From NCBI GenBank assembly GCA_017881725.1, contig JADGQO010000019.1, positions 1 through 47,450 on the forward strand: a stretch of 47,450 bases of DNA, written 5' to 3'. The notes beneath the pieces are model-generated. The model did no database searches. It had not been told where the DNA came from and was given only the letters and a program-made list of their open reading frames with translations. The position numbers were made by a program, and so were the translations under genes. Source of the stretch: Fibrobacteria bacterium (GTDB taxonomy: Bacteria > Fibrobacterota > Fibrobacteria > UBA11236). Shown here piece after piece: positions 15,480-24,372 of the stretch (the first letter of the stretch is position 1; every line of letters starts with the position of its first letter).

Positions 15480-17624
15480 TTATCGGACGCCCAGTCCTTC
15501 GATTTTCCCGCCGCGTAAAAATCCGAAACGCGTGGTCCTAATATCCGATCCCGGGGCCACATTGTCGCTCGGATCCAAACCGTACCGGAATTTCGATCGC
15601 AAAATGTACGCTCCCGTCGAGATCAGATTTCCGTCCGCCGCCACGGGATACCAAGCGAAGCGCAGTAGGAAAGCGCGCGTGGCCGGATCGCGGGCCAACT
15701 TGCCGGAACGCAAATCCTCCTTGGTGATTTCAATTTGGGTCTTGTTGATGAATTCGCCCAGGTTGTTGAAAATGGTCAATTGCAATTGCGCCGGGTCCGA
15801 CAGCTTGAACCCGAACACCACCAGGCCGTCCACGCCCTGGTCCGGCGTGCTGCGGCGAATCCAATCCTCGGCCGTTTCCGGATGCAAGGGGATGTAGGTC
15901 TTTTTGTCCGCCGTGACGTCCTTGCTCGTGAGCAGGACGAAAGGATTTTTCACGGAGACGGGATCGGGCTTGGTTCCCTGCTGGGTCACGGGTTTTTCCG
16001 CGTGCAAATCGCCGATGATGATGGCAGGTGGTTTGGCGTGGATGACCCGGAAAGGATTAGCGGGATGGGCGGGATTGCCGGCCGCGTCCGTCACCTGGGA
16101 TAGGCCCAGGATGGCGACTTGATAGCCTTCCCCCGGGACGACGGGCGAATTGGGCGAGATGGTAAAGGTCCATGAGGTGGAGTATCCGTTCACGGACGAG
16201 TCCGGATGGAATTGGGTCAAATCCACCAGCACGGGTTTGCCGGTCGGGTCTTGGAATTTAAAAACGCCGGCGGCGTCGACTTTCACGGGTTCGGAAAAGC
16301 GAATCACCAAAACAGCCGAGGGCAGATCGGTTATGGATGTATCCAAAATGGTTTTTACGGCGGAAGCGATGACTGGTCCGATGCGATCATGCAGAGGAAA
16401 AGTCCCTGCCAGTAAGCCCGTGGCGGGTTCGGCCAAGGCCGTGCCCTGGTTGGCCGGATCCTTTTCGTCCCATCCCGTCACGGCTTTGGTGAAGAACTGG
16501 CCATTGGACAAAATCGTATCCGTCACGTTTCCATCCGAAGTGATCTTCCAATTACCCCGTTCGGTCTCCCCCGCCAGGTTTAATTCGAATTGCGTCGGAT
16601 CCTTGGTCGGATGCTTGTCGAGCGCGATCACGGCCTTGTCGGCGATGCCGTCCCCATTGCGATCGTAAAGCCACCCTTCCACGGCTTTCACGGGCACCGG
16701 ATCCACGGGCACGTCGGAATTTTTAAGGACCAGGGAGGTCGTGATGGTCAGCTGCGAGCTGACGATGCGGCGCTCGGCGAAATAGAAATCCAAGAAGTAG
16801 GCGCTGCCGTCAGTCAGGCCCAGGTTGTCGATATTGACTTGCGCGTATTCGGCGGCGTGGATGCCGCCCAGATCGATGACGAGCTTGCCGTTGATGAACA
16901 CCCAGACGTCGTCGTCGCCGCGGAAGGCGAACTGTTGCCCGGTGTTTTTCTTATAGGTGAAACGCGAATGGAATTCGAAGGTGAACCCGTAATTGTGCGA
17001 GCCCAGATCCACGCCGTCCTTCAGGCCGCTTTGGCGGTTGCCGAAAGTGGTGGTGACCGAAGGCACCTGCGGCCGCAGGTTGGGAAAGTTGGCGCTGTCC
17101 AGCGGAAAAAACGTCGGGCTGTCATAGGTGTAGGTATTGCCGCTTTTCACGAATGGCAAATCGACGAAAAAGGCGCGATTGATGTCCGGCGTGCGCGTGG
17201 TATACCACTCGTTGAACCGGCTGCGGAAGCAATTCGGCGCGGTATCGTACCCGGCTTTAAGCGAAGGCGTGAAACCATCCCGATCGAAAGGGACCAAACC
17301 GGGAAGATGGTCCGGATTCGGATCGGTGCTTCCAATCGCATCCTGGATGGCGCCCTTGGCCGCTTCCGGGCGATCGAAGCAACCCCAGTTTTCATTTTTC
17401 GTGACCGTGTCCCAATTGGGATTGAAGTCCGGATGTCCACCGTCAACACTCTTTTCCTGCAGCTCCTGGAAATCGCGCACCACGCCGGTAAGGATAATCG
17501 GGTCCTCGGCCTGCACCGGGACGCAAACGATACAAAGGGCGGCTAATACGGTGGCCAAGACCGCCCAGGAAAACAAGGCGACGGCAATGCTTCGGGTTTG
17601 ACCGAGATATTCATCTCTGGACAT
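15480..17624 (-). CDS. Secreted fibro-slime domain protein
   Basis: 714 residues. Signal peptide at 1-39 (SWAVLATVLAALCIVCV, ending VQAED). Residues 45-300 are a fibro-slime domain, related to PA14: IILTGVVRDFQE, then the core DDDVWVFINGKLVIDLGG near residue 233 and TDGSAYFLDFYFAERR. The domain was named from Fibrobacter surface proteins and is thought to bind carbohydrate. Residues 310-640 hold Ig/cadherin-like beta domains (VIRFSEPVKVDAAG). The C-terminal 80 residues resemble FlgD-type tails that read out partial backbone geometry (NNLGEFINKTQIE, then GAYILRSKFRYG). An AAAGGA Shine-Dalgarno precedes the ATG. It is the main taxonomic clue in the window. Confidence 0.88.
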   Translation of the reverse strand: MSRDEYLGQTRSIAVALFSWAVLATVLAALCIVCVPVQAEDPIILTGVVRDFQELQEKSVDGGHPDFNPNWDTVTKNENWGCFDRPEAAKGAIQDAIGSTDPNPDHLPGLVPFDRDGFTPSLKAGYDTAPNCFRSRFNEWYTTRTPDINRAFFVDLPFVKSGNTYTYDSPTFFPLDSANFPNLRPQVPSVTTTFGNRQSGLKDGVDLGSHNYGFTFEFHSRFTYKKNTGQQFAFRGDDDVWVFINGKLVIDLGGIHAAEYAQVNIDNLGLTDGSAYFLDFYFAERRIVSSQLTITTSLVLKNSDVPVDPVPVKAVEGWLYDRNGDGIADKAVIALDKHPTKDPTQFELNLAGETERGNWKITSDGNVTDTILSNGQFFTKAVTGWDEKDPANQGTALAEPATGLLAGTFPLHDRIGPVIASAVKTILDTSITDLPSAVLVIRFSEPVKVDAAGVFKFQDPTGKPVLVDLTQFHPDSSVNGYSTSWTFTISPNSPVVPGEGYQVAILGLSQVTDAAGNPAHPANPFRVIHAKPPAIIIGDLHAEKPVTQQGTKPDPVSVKNPFVLLTSKDVTADKKTYIPLHPETAEDWIRRSTPDQGVDGLVVFGFKLSDPAQLQLTIFNNLGEFINKTQIEITKEDLRSGKLARDPATRAFLLRFAWYPVAADGNLISTGAYILRSKFRYGLDPSDNVAPGSDIRTTRFGFLRGGKIEGLGVR

Positions 17625-17639
17625 CGGTTCCTTTCGTGG

Positions 17640-18049
17640 AAAATATTCCCTGGAAACTCATGAGAAACTCGCTTGAATTTCGCCCTTACAGGCTCGCCGA
17701 GGGTCCGCTCAGGCAAGATCGGGGAACATCTGTTAGATGCCGTTTTAAGGGACGGAGTTCGAGCTGTAACCTCGCGTGGCGACCCAATGTACCCTAAACG
17801 ATAAAATTTGGTTCCCAAAATTCAGTTCTTCCCGAACCTGGGAAAACCTGAAGCAAATGCAATCGTTTCGCAGCAACAGTGGCCTTAACCCGGAAGCACT
17901 TTGTGCCGCCGACCGGTCCCCTAGGTTCAGGTCTTATCCAGGAAACCCACTCAGGTTGCCGAAAAAGTTCCCGCCAGGCAAAAGTGGAGCCTGCGTCGAT
18001 TCTTCGCATTCTGAATTCGGCAAACGGAATAATCCCCCGTAACGCTTAG
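17640..18049. other. Intergenic stretch without a supported gene
   Basis: About 400 bases between the fibro-slime gene and the endolysin remnant. Short open frames exist on both strands but none has a start with a Shine-Dalgarno or a recognisable protein. The minus-strand half nearest 17640 should hold the fibro-slime promoter; no clear -35/-10 pair stands out. The rest may be eroded prophage sequence. Confidence 0.5.
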
Positions 18050-18064
18050 GTTACGTGCAGGCGC

Positions 18065-18466
18065 GCAGACAAATACGGCAGTGCCCAACGCAGCTATCCG
18101 ATGGTCAATATCCGCGCGTTGACGGAAGAGCAAGCGAAGGGGATTTATAAAACCGATTTCTGGGACAAGGTGCGCGGCGATTCGATTCAGTCGCAAGCGG
18201 TGGCGGAAAACCTGTTCGATACGGCCGTAAACATGGGCGCGAAAACCGCCATTCGGCTGGCCCAGTTCTCCTTGGGATTGAACGCCGACGGCATTTTGGA
18301 CACGGAGTCCCTCGCCGCCCTGAACGCGTTGAGCGAGCATGAGTTCCTGGCCAATTTCACTATCGGAAAAATCGCGCGCTACGTGAATATTTGCATGAAG
18401 GACAGGACCCAGGAACGGTTCCTGTTGGGCTGGATCCGGCGTTCATTGGAAGGGAGTGCGGCATGA
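18065..18466 (+). pseudogene. GH108-type phage endolysin lacking its catalytic N-terminus
   Basis: The readable part starts with ADKYGSAQRSYPMV and runs through LTEEQAKGIYKTDFWDKVRG, LFDTAVNMGAKTAIRLAQ and the peptidoglycan-binding-like DGILDTESLAALNAL. This follows the GH108 muramidase family, except that the first roughly 50-60 residues with the catalytic Glu block are missing; the frame is closed by a TAG just before 18050. An internal ATG at 18101 could start translation but would still lack the active site. It overlaps the holin start by four bases (ATGA), the arrangement of a phage lysis cassette. It is most likely an inactive remnant. Confidence 0.7.
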
Positions 18467-18912
18467 ATCCGCTAAGTTTAATCGGCAAACTTTTTTCCGG
18501 CGGCAATATCGTCAAAGACACGGGCGAAGCTTTGGATAAGCTGTTCACCTCCGACGATGAGCGCATGGAAAAAAAATTGGAAACAGAGAAGGCGGAATTG
18601 AATTTCCAACTGGAAACCGCCAAGCTCGAATCCTCGCTGGCCCTGGGCCAAATCGACATCAACAAGGAAGAGGCCAAAAGCACCAACTGGTTCGTCGCGG
18701 GCTGGCGGCCGGCGGTGGGTTGGATGTGCGTGACCGGCCTGGGCTACCAATTCCTGATCTACACCTTCCTGACCTGGGCGTCGGAAAATTTCGGTTGGAA
18801 AGTGCCGCCGCCTTTGGACACCACCACCCTGACTACGCTTTTGTTCGGGATGTTGGGTCTGGGCGGACTGCGCACGTTCGAGAAGGTGAAGGACGTTCAC
18901 GAGAACCATTAG
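18463..18912 (+). CDS. Phage holin (three-helix type)
   Basis: 149 residues from the ATG at 18463. A charged coiled-coil segment (about residues 30-68) is followed by the stretch NWFVAGWRPAVGWMCVTGLG and a second hydrophobic helix, FLIYTFLTWASENFG. A third follows near LTTLLFGMLGLGGLRTFEKV. This matches the 3TM holin family with its conserved WRP motif. Holins make holes in the inner membrane so that endolysin can reach the wall. The gene is intact while its endolysin neighbour is not. No other phage gene is visible, so this is a cassette left from a prophage or reused for another purpose. Confidence 0.8.
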   Translation: MNPLSLIGKLFSGGNIVKDTGEALDKLFTSDDERMEKKLETEKAELNFQLETAKLESSLALGQIDINKEEAKSTNWFVAGWRPAVGWMCVTGLGYQFLIYTFLTWASENFGWKVPPPLDTTTLTTLLFGMLGLGGLRTFEKVKDVHENH

Positions 18913-19026
18913 CGGGCACTGTCACCGTATTGTCACCGGAAAATTCGGCGACTTCAAAGGCGCGCGCCGGATGGGTGAAAACCGTCATCGTCCGAGCGCA
19001 GCGACAATAAAGGATTTTCGACCGGA

Positions 19027-19227
19027 TTAGTTTTGGATAAAAACTTTCCGGACATCGCTCGATCCCGCTGTGTGGAGTCTCAGATAGAATTGACCCGTTC
19101 TTCGCTTATTCGAGGAGAACAAAACGCTTTGAGGCCCGGCGGCCATTTCTGACTTGGCCAAAGTTTGCAGGCGCACTCCGTTACCGTCGTATAATCCAAT
19201 ATCCACCCAGCCTGATTTTTCGACCAT
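19027..19227 (-). pseudogene. C-terminal sorting/beta-sandwich tail fragment
   Basis: 66 residues containing GWVDIGLYDGNGVRLQTLAK, then RTGQFYLRLHTAGSSDVRKV and FIQN. This resembles the last 60-80 residues of large secreted proteins that carry FlgD-like or type 9 secretion style tails. No body of such a protein lies upstream; the open frame starts only at 19227 with no clear ribosome binding site. It is either an orphan remnant of a deleted secreted protein or a chance survivor. The tail type fits other secreted proteins in the window. Confidence 0.5.
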
Positions 19228-19353
19228 TAGATTTACTTTACCAAGACGTGAGGGTAATCACAAACCTGAATCCCGGGAAAAAGGTGAATGCCATCCCACT
19301 TGGTCCTGATAACCCAAAAAAACCTCAGGAAATCGTTGTGTTGTCAGAACATG

Positions 19354-19376
19354 AGCGACCCCGCCCAGGGGTCGCT
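19354..19376 (-). terminator. Hairpin after the DUF1080 gene
   Basis: AGCGACCCC and GGGGTCGCT form a perfect nine-pair stem with a five-base loop, about 130 bases after the DUF1080 stop codon. There is no T-run, so it may stabilise the 3' end of the message without terminating transcription. Confidence 0.4.
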
Positions 19377-19503
19377 ATGGGAAAGGGCGCAGGGTCGAGG
19401 CGGATGAGGTACTGAACAGGTCGACCGGCGGGGATGTGCCGGGCGTCGGAAAGGAGCGGGTCCCGGGACCTTCGAAAGAAAGTCGGAACCGCGCCGGAGT
19501 TTA

Positions 19504-20886
19504 CTACGGCAGCTCTTTGAGCAAGATGTCCTTGAACACGATGGGCTGGCTTTCGGATTGCAATGCTAGGTATCCGCCCGTAACCGCTTGCGAACCGTAT
19601 TTAGGGTTGCTGACAATCAGGACCGCATTGGTGGTATCGGGCCATTGGTACACCTTGGTATCGCCCGTGATATGCACGTCGGCCTCGAGCGTAGTCCATA
19701 CATCGGGCTGAGGCGAAGGTTTGCCCGAACCCGGAGCTTTACTGTCTTTGTTGTTTCCGCAGCTGCCGGTGTGTGTCGCTGTGATGGTCGGATTGACGAA
19801 CGAACCCATATCGCAATAATTTCCGTTGGTGGAGCCGCCGCCGCTAGGATTGCCCAATATTTGGATCTCCATAATCGGGGGGTACACCGGATCCCCGGTC
19901 ACCTTGGCCGGATCGATGCCGAATATCATCAGGCCGGAATTATTCTTTCCCCAGCTCGGCGGACCGGGCATCACCTGCGGCTCGAAGAAGCGATAGGTCA
20001 CCCGGATGCGGTAATTGGTAAGCAACTTGTTGTAATACAGGAGCCCGCACTTGCAATTACCGCCGCCGAAATCGCCCGTATACTTATCATAGGAAACCCG
20101 GATCCCGTTATTTTCCAGATCGGGCCGGAAGGTGTTGCTGGTGTCGATCCCGACTTTGGATTGATGAATCAGCGGAGTCCAGTTCGAAAGATCCTTGCCG
20201 TTGAAGAGATTGACCCATCCATCCGCGGACACGGCCGTCATCGTCAGGTCGCCCAGATTGCCGGCGGTATAACTTGTGATCTCCTTCACGATATCCTGGT
20301 AACCGGATTTGCGGATCCGCAGCGTGTCGACGGTCGCGGCACTTTTGGCTGCGGCCATTCGAGCCGGCGGCGCGAAAACCGATCCGGTGGAACCGTTTCC
20401 GGAATTGTAGAACGGATGGGTGAAGGTTTCCCCGCCCAGCCGCATCCGCAAGAAAAATAATCCCGCGTCGCCTTTGGAGGCGGGCATGGCGTCGTCCAAG
20501 GCGATACGGTGATGTCCTTGTCCCAATTGCCTGTTCATGCGGCCTTGCAGGTGGCCTGCGCCATCGACGATTTCAACTTGCAAATCCAAAGGCGTATTGA
20601 GATCGATCGCCAGGAAACCGGCGTCCAGGCTATACTTGAACGCGATCCCCGCTCCGTGCCCCAACGATACGTTGCTTCCGAAGCCGAAAGTGCCGTCGGC
20701 GGCAGTTACCGTGGAATCCTTTTTCGTCTTCAACACCACCACGGCGCCGGAGATAGGGGTGCCGTTCGCTTGCACCACTCGACCTTTGAGGTCCAACGTC
20801 TGGGCCTGCGCCTGCAAAACCGCTGCGAAAAACAATGCACCCATAGTTATCAATTTCACGCGTAAATATTCAGCCTTCAAGCCCAT
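19504..20886 (-). CDS. Secreted DUF1080 (3-keto-disaccharide hydrolase-like) protein
   Basis: 460 residues. Signal peptide at 1-29 (MGALFFAAVLQAQAQ). Residues 31-75 form a carboxypeptidase-regulatory-like domain (LKGRVVQANGTPISGAVVVL). A linker with the strand YQDIVKEITSYTAGNLGDLT follows. Residues 225-460 are a DUF1080 concanavalin-like domain (GWVNLFNGKDLSNWTPL, then NSGLMIFG and QPDVWTTLEADV). Members of this family are linked to 3-keto-glycoside or glucan breakdown. GAGGGG nine bases before the ATG supports the start. It probably acts outside the cytoplasm on a sugar polymer; the exact substrate is unknown. Confidence 0.85.
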   Translation of the reverse strand: MGLKAEYLRVKLITMGALFFAAVLQAQAQTLDLKGRVVQANGTPISGAVVVLKTKKDSTVTAADGTFGFGSNVSLGHGAGIAFKYSLDAGFLAIDLNTPLDLQVEIVDGAGHLQGRMNRQLGQGHHRIALDDAMPASKGDAGLFFLRMRLGGETFTHPFYNSGNGSTGSVFAPPARMAAAKSAATVDTLRIRKSGYQDIVKEITSYTAGNLGDLTMTAVSADGWVNLFNGKDLSNWTPLIHQSKVGIDTSNTFRPDLENNGIRVSYDKYTGDFGGGNCKCGLLYYNKLLTNYRIRVTYRFFEPQVMPGPPSWGKNNSGLMIFGIDPAKVTGDPVYPPIMEIQILGNPSGGGSTNGNYCDMGSFVNPTITATHTGSCGNNKDSKAPGSGKPSPQPDVWTTLEADVHITGDTKVYQWPDTTNAVLIVSNPKYGSQAVTGGYLALQSESQPIVFKDILLKELP

Positions 20887-21373
20887 CCCACTACCCCCTC
20901 AATTTTTATCCAACAACCCAGGAAAATTCACGGATCAGTTTCCGATGTTCACGCCGGGCTTTTATCGCTGCGCCGGAAAAACCGATCCCGGCTGCAACGA
21001 TCCATGATATTTGAATTTAAAACGTCTCAGGAAATACGTTTTCCATTTTAACATTTTTATTCCGAATGGCATTTCCGCGTCGCGTTTTAAAGAGTCCTTT
21101 CGCGACGTCCATCGCATGAAATATATACTGAAGCGTTATGTCCATGTTGCGGATCATTTTTAGGGTTTTTCAAATTCACCACCTCCTAAATACGGACTTC
21201 CGATATTTAGCCCAAAACAACAGGCCCAGAGCCGGTAGTTCGATTGACCCGGTTACCACTGGTAAACAGGAAAATATGGGCTGATGCAGCGATCGGAAAA
21301 TGGGTTCCAAGCGTTCAACCTGCGGGCTCAGCCTCGGGCCTCAAGGTGGATGAAAGAAGCGAATGCGCGCCGA
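20887..21373. other. AT-richer intergenic region upstream of the DUF1080 gene
   Basis: About 490 bases. Apart from the 28-residue frame at 21087-21173 described separately, I see no recognisable gene. The base composition is visibly more A/T-rich than the flanks, as expected for promoters or foreign DNA. Confidence 0.5.
21087..21173 (-). CDS. Possible 28-residue small protein or leader peptide
   Basis: A perfect AGGAGG lies seven bases before a TTG at 21173. It opens a frame reading MKNPKNDPQHGHNASVYISC and ending DGRRERTL. A GTG eight bases earlier is too close to the Shine-Dalgarno. It lies about 200 bases upstream of the DUF1080 gene on the same strand and has no recognised family. The ribosome binding site is the strongest in the region, which is the main reason to list it. 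Confidence 0.35.
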   Translation of the reverse strand: MKNPKNDPQHGHNASVYISCDGRRERTL

Positions 21374-22366
21374 TTATTTCGACAAGGTTTTATGCTGAAA
21401 ACCCGGCAGCTTGAGCGTGGACTGCAGGCCCATTTGCAAATCGAATACCATGCCGTCTTTTTCGTCCCAAGCCACTTCGCCCGCTCCGAAAACGTGTTCC
21501 GGAAAAGTAATCGTCAAGCAACCCGCCACCCGTTGATGGTCCACGCCGTTGTTTTCATCGCCGAGCCCGTCCCAGCGGCCAGCCAAGGCGAACATCTCGG
21601 TGAAGTTGTAAGCTAGGCCCGCAGCGAAACCTCCCTTGGCCACGTCGTCGTCGTCCTGGATGCGCCACATGCCTTCCATATCCAGCAGGATTCGCCCGAA
21701 GGATAAATTGACCGCCCCGTCGACGACCTGGCGCAGGCGCGAAGCCTGGATGGCCAGCCGCGCGAGTTGGCCTTCAGGGGTGAAATCGGCGTTCAGGATG
21801 ACGATGGGATTATAGGTGCGATTCGAATCCGGTCCGGTGGGCAGAGAGGAAAGGCCGAAACCGAAGTTCAGTTTCTTGCGCGTGGTGATCAAAGTAACGC
21901 CATCGTCACGGACCTCGCCAAGTTCGAACATGAGCGGCAGGCTGACGATGCGCGTGGTCAAGAGGCTGGCGTTGAAGGCCTGACGGCCGAAGATAACCCT
22001 GCCTTGCGGTAAAGTCCATTGGCCCACGGCCTGGTAGAGGACGATGGAATCGGGCTTGTCGGCCGCCATCAAGGTCACCGACCCTTCCATGTTGGGAGCG
22101 ACATGCACGATGGAGGACAATTCCACACGGCTCAAATCCGCCTGCGTATTTTCCCACTTCTTGAATGGGTTGGCGCCGTCCAAGGTCAGGAGACCGCCGA
22201 TTTCCATGGCCTCCTTTTCCTCCGCTGCGGCGGCCCTGCTCGGTTCGGTGGAACCAGATTTGGCTGCCGAGTCCGCTTCGGCCCGGCCTGGCCCGGCATA
22301 GCCGGGGGACAAAAGCAATGAAATCGCGGTGACGATGACGGCCGGAATCAATCCACTCTGCGACAT
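21374..22366 (-). CDS. Outer-membrane beta-barrel protein, LbtU/porin-like
   Basis: 330 residues. Signal peptide (LIPAVIVTAISLLLSPGYA) followed by an Ala/Ser/Glu-rich linker and then alternating strands such as VELSSIVHVAPNMEGSVTLM, GRVIFGRQAFNASL and RILLDMEGMWRIQ. The pattern fits a porin-like barrel similar to LbtU-type siderophore or iron-uptake barrels, though it ends with QHKTLSK in place of a terminal aromatic. The ATG at 22366 is preferred over 22381 because AAAGGAT lies five bases upstream. Its leader, start codon and Shine-Dalgarno are part of a 97-bp sequence repeated at 26066-26162. Substrate unknown. Confidence 0.6.
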   Translation of the reverse strand: MSQSGLIPAVIVTAISLLLSPGYAGPGRAEADSAAKSGSTEPSRAAAAEEKEAMEIGGLLTLDGANPFKKWENTQADLSRVELSSIVHVAPNMEGSVTLMAADKPDSIVLYQAVGQWTLPQGRVIFGRQAFNASLLTTRIVSLPLMFELGEVRDDGVTLITTRKKLNFGFGLSSLPTGPDSNRTYNPIVILNADFTPEGQLARLAIQASRLRQVVDGAVNLSFGRILLDMEGMWRIQDDDDVAKGGFAAGLAYNFTEMFALAGRWDGLGDENNGVDHQRVAGCLTITFPEHVFGAGEVAWDEKDGMVFDLQMGLQSTLKLPGFQHKTLSK

Positions 22367-22460
22367 GGGCAATCCTTTCATGCGGTGCGAATCGACTTGA
22401 TGCGGGTTTTATCATGGAATTGTTTCGGACTACCAGGGAAGGGCTTGGCCAATATGGCCA
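22364..22460. repeat. 97-bp leader repeat, copy 1 (before the porin-like gene)
   Basis: It aligns without gaps to 26066-26162 with about 20 mismatches by eye (near 79% identity). On the minus strand it runs from a TGGCCATATTGGCCA palindrome, through a conserved block with AAAGGATTGCC as Shine-Dalgarno, to the ATG of the porin-like gene. The copy therefore covers a complete 5' leader. Confidence 0.8.
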
Positions 22461-22485
22461 TGGCGAAGCCTGGGTGGGGGTTTTC

Positions 22486-22585
22486 GCTGTTCTGCTTGGT
22501 CATGGAGGACATCTCTTCCAGGGAGGCCGAGGTCGTTTCCAGGGAGGAGGCCTGTTCACTGGCGTCTTCGGCCATCTGCTGGCTC
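22486..22585 (-). pseudogene. Duplicate scrap of an MCP signalling domain
   Basis: 100 bases align without gaps to 23546-23645 inside the intact mcp gene with about 11 mismatches. The translation ([20 protein letters not shown], then [10 protein letters not shown]) matches the intact [20 protein letters not shown] region. Its continuation is replaced by the leader repeat. It is a leftover of a second, lost chemoreceptor gene, or of partial duplication. Confidence 0.8.
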
Positions 22586-22594
22586 GATCTTAAC

Positions 22595-22653
22595 GGGTGT
22601 TGAAAAATTTCACACAGGCGTCGGTCGGCTGCGCGGGGACTTTTTCAACACCC
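22595..22653. repeat. 13-bp perfect inverted repeat, remnant of an insertion sequence or MITE
   Basis: GGGTGTTGAAAAA (22595-22607) and TTTTTCAACACCC (22641-22653) are exact inverted copies around a 33-base centre. Ends of this type are common in transposases of the IS4/IS5/IS1182 kind. No transposase is present and I see no clear target-site duplication. It could also act as a bidirectional terminator after mcp. Confidence 0.55.
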
Positions 22654-22669
22654 TGTTTACGGCCCACGC

Positions 22670-24370
22670 TCAGAAGTCCTTCAGATCCCCATCGTCCATG
22701 GGAATGACTTGCTCCGGATGGACCGCATGCCCGTTGACGGCGGCCGCAAGGGACGGGTGTCCGTTGGAGTGGACCTGATCAGATTTGCTGTGCGAGACCG
22801 GCGACCAATCGCCGCGCGGCTTGGACGCGACCTTCCCGGCTTTGCGGGAGGCCGGCACGGCAACCGGCGTGGCGGCGCGCGGCAGAGGCCTATGGGCCGC
22901 ATAGGAAGCTGTAGCTAGGTTTCCCGCACTCTGGGCGCCCGCACCTTTTACGATACCCACCAGCACTTGCACCATGTCGCCCAACTCCTTGGCCTGTGCG
23001 GCCAACTCCTCGCTGGCGCTGGCCGATTCCTCCGCGTTCGCCGCGTTGGACTGGGTCAGCTTGTCCATCTGCGTCACGGCCGTGCCGATTTGTTCGATAC
23101 CCTTGCTTTGCTCTTCGCTCGCGGCCGAAACCTCGCCGATGAGCTGGGTCAGTTTCTGCACGCTCTCCACAATCTGCGAGAGGATGCCTCCCACTTCGCC
23201 GGAGACCGCCACGCCGTTGTTGGCGTTCTGTTGGCTTTCCTCGATAAGGGCAGCCGTGTTCTTGGCCGCTTCGGCGCTGCGCTGGGCCAGGTTGCGCACC
23301 TCTTCGGCCACCACCGCAAAGCCCTTGCCCGCATCACCGGCCCGCGCCGCTTCCACGGCCGCGTTCAAGGCCAGAAGATTGGTCTGGAAAGCGATTTCGT
23401 CGATGGTCTTGATGATCTTGGCCGTTTGATCCGATGAACCCTTGATCTTGCCGATGGCCTGGCCCATGCGCGTCATGGCCTCGCGGCTCTTCTCCACCGC
23501 GCTGCGGGTTTCCACCGCCATGGCGTTGGCCTGGCGGGAATTATCGCTGTTCTGCTTGGTCATGGATGACATCTCTTCCAGGGAGGCCGAAGTCTCTTCG
23601 AGGGAAGACGCTTGCTCGCTGGCGCCTTCGGCCATCTGCTGGCTGGACTGGCTCACTTGGTTGGAAGCCGAAGCCACTTGCTCGCTGCCCGATGACAAGG
23701 TGGTGATGACCTGGCTCAAGGCAAAGGAGATGGAGCGGCTGAGGAAGATGCCGACGCTGGCGCCCATGGCCACGGCGGCCAGCAGGCCAAAAAGGATGCC
23801 GGACTTGGCGGCCGAAGTGGCGCCCATGATCTCCGTCCCGGAGTTGTCCCCGCTCTCCTTGTTGTCGGTGACGAGGGCTTGTACTGCCGTTAAGTAGTCC
23901 CCGTAAGCGGAAAGCAATTGATTATTGAAGGCAGCCTCCGCTTCGGGCTTCTTGCCCGACCGGCTGGCCGGCAGAATGCTTTGGTTGCGGATGGCGACGA
24001 AACGCTCCCGGGCCGACCCGATCTTCGCGAGCGCCTCGTGGTCCTTGGCGGTATTGCCGACCGCTGCGTAATCCTGCAAGAGCTTGTCGATTTCCTCTTT
24101 CACCTTAACGATATCCCTATCGATGGTCTCCATCTCCGCCTTGTCATCGGCGAGGATGTGCCTAGCCGTGAGGAGCATGTTCTCCTCAGTCTGCTTCTGG
24201 ATTTCCTCGGACAGGAAAAGTCCGGGCAGGCAATCCGCGGTAATCTCTTTGGCTTCCGCATTAATCTTCACCAGGCGCGTATAGGCGAACACACCCAAAG
24301 CCACGGCTATCGCCAGCACCGCGCCAAATCCGGCATACAATTTCGCACTCAAGCTCATTCCTTTAAACAT
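22670..24370 (-). CDS. mcp: Methyl-accepting chemotaxis protein
   Basis: 566 residues. TM1 at about 10-31, a four-helix-bundle-like periplasmic sensor to about 187, TM2 at about 188-212, a very short HAMP-like link, and the cytoplasmic signalling hairpin ([20 protein letters not shown] and [17 protein letters not shown]) that binds CheA and CheW. The tail [16 protein letters not shown] follows a flexible linker, similar to tethering tails for methylation enzymes. The ATG at 24370 has AAGGAGA seven bases upstream and starts two bases after the cheW stop, so the pair is one operon. The ligand is unknown. Confidence 0.95.
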   Translation of the reverse strand: MFKGMSLSAKLYAGFGAVLAIAVALGVFAYTRLVKINAEAKEITADCLPGLFLSEEIQKQTEENMLLTARHILADDKAEMETIDRDIVKVKEEIDKLLQDYAAVGNTAKDHEALAKIGSARERFVAIRNQSILPASRSGKKPEAEAAFNNQLLSAYGDYLTAVQALVTDNKESGDNSGTEIMGATSAAKSGILFGLLAAVAMGASVGIFLSRSISFALSQVITTLSSGSEQVASASNQVSQSSQQMAEGASEQASSLEETSASLEEMSSMTKQNSDNSRQANAMAVETRSAVEKSREAMTRMGQAIGKIKGSSDQTAKIIKTIDEIAFQTNLLALNAAVEAARAGDAGKGFAVVAEEVRNLAQRSAEAAKNTAALIEESQQNANNGVAVSGEVGGILSQIVESVQKLTQLIGEVSAASEEQSKGIEQIGTAVTQMDKLTQSNAANAEESASASEELAAQAKELGDMVQVLVGIVKGAGAQSAGNLATASYAAHRPLPRAATPVAVPASRKAGKVASKPRGDWSPVSHSKSDQVHSNGHPSLAAAVNGHAVHPEQVIPMDDGDLKDF

Positions 24371-24372
24371 CT

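Noticed and set aside
16590-17546. Long plus-strand open frame (318 residues) inside the fibro-slime gene
   Set aside because: It is antisense to a gene with clear domains, and its sequence is repetitive in His/Val/Ala without a recognisable fold; a by-product of GC-rich codons.
17950-18050. Possible cyclic-di-GMP riboswitch near the endolysin remnant
   Set aside because: Some GGCAAA and GACGCA strings occur, but the paired stems of the known class cannot be drawn.
21230-21275. tRNA-like arm (GTAGTTCGATTGACC)
   Set aside because: No acceptor or anticodon stem can be built around it.
22670-24370. MCP appears to lack a full HAMP domain
   Set aside because: Many receptors of this class have a short or degenerate HAMP straight after TM2; not unusual.
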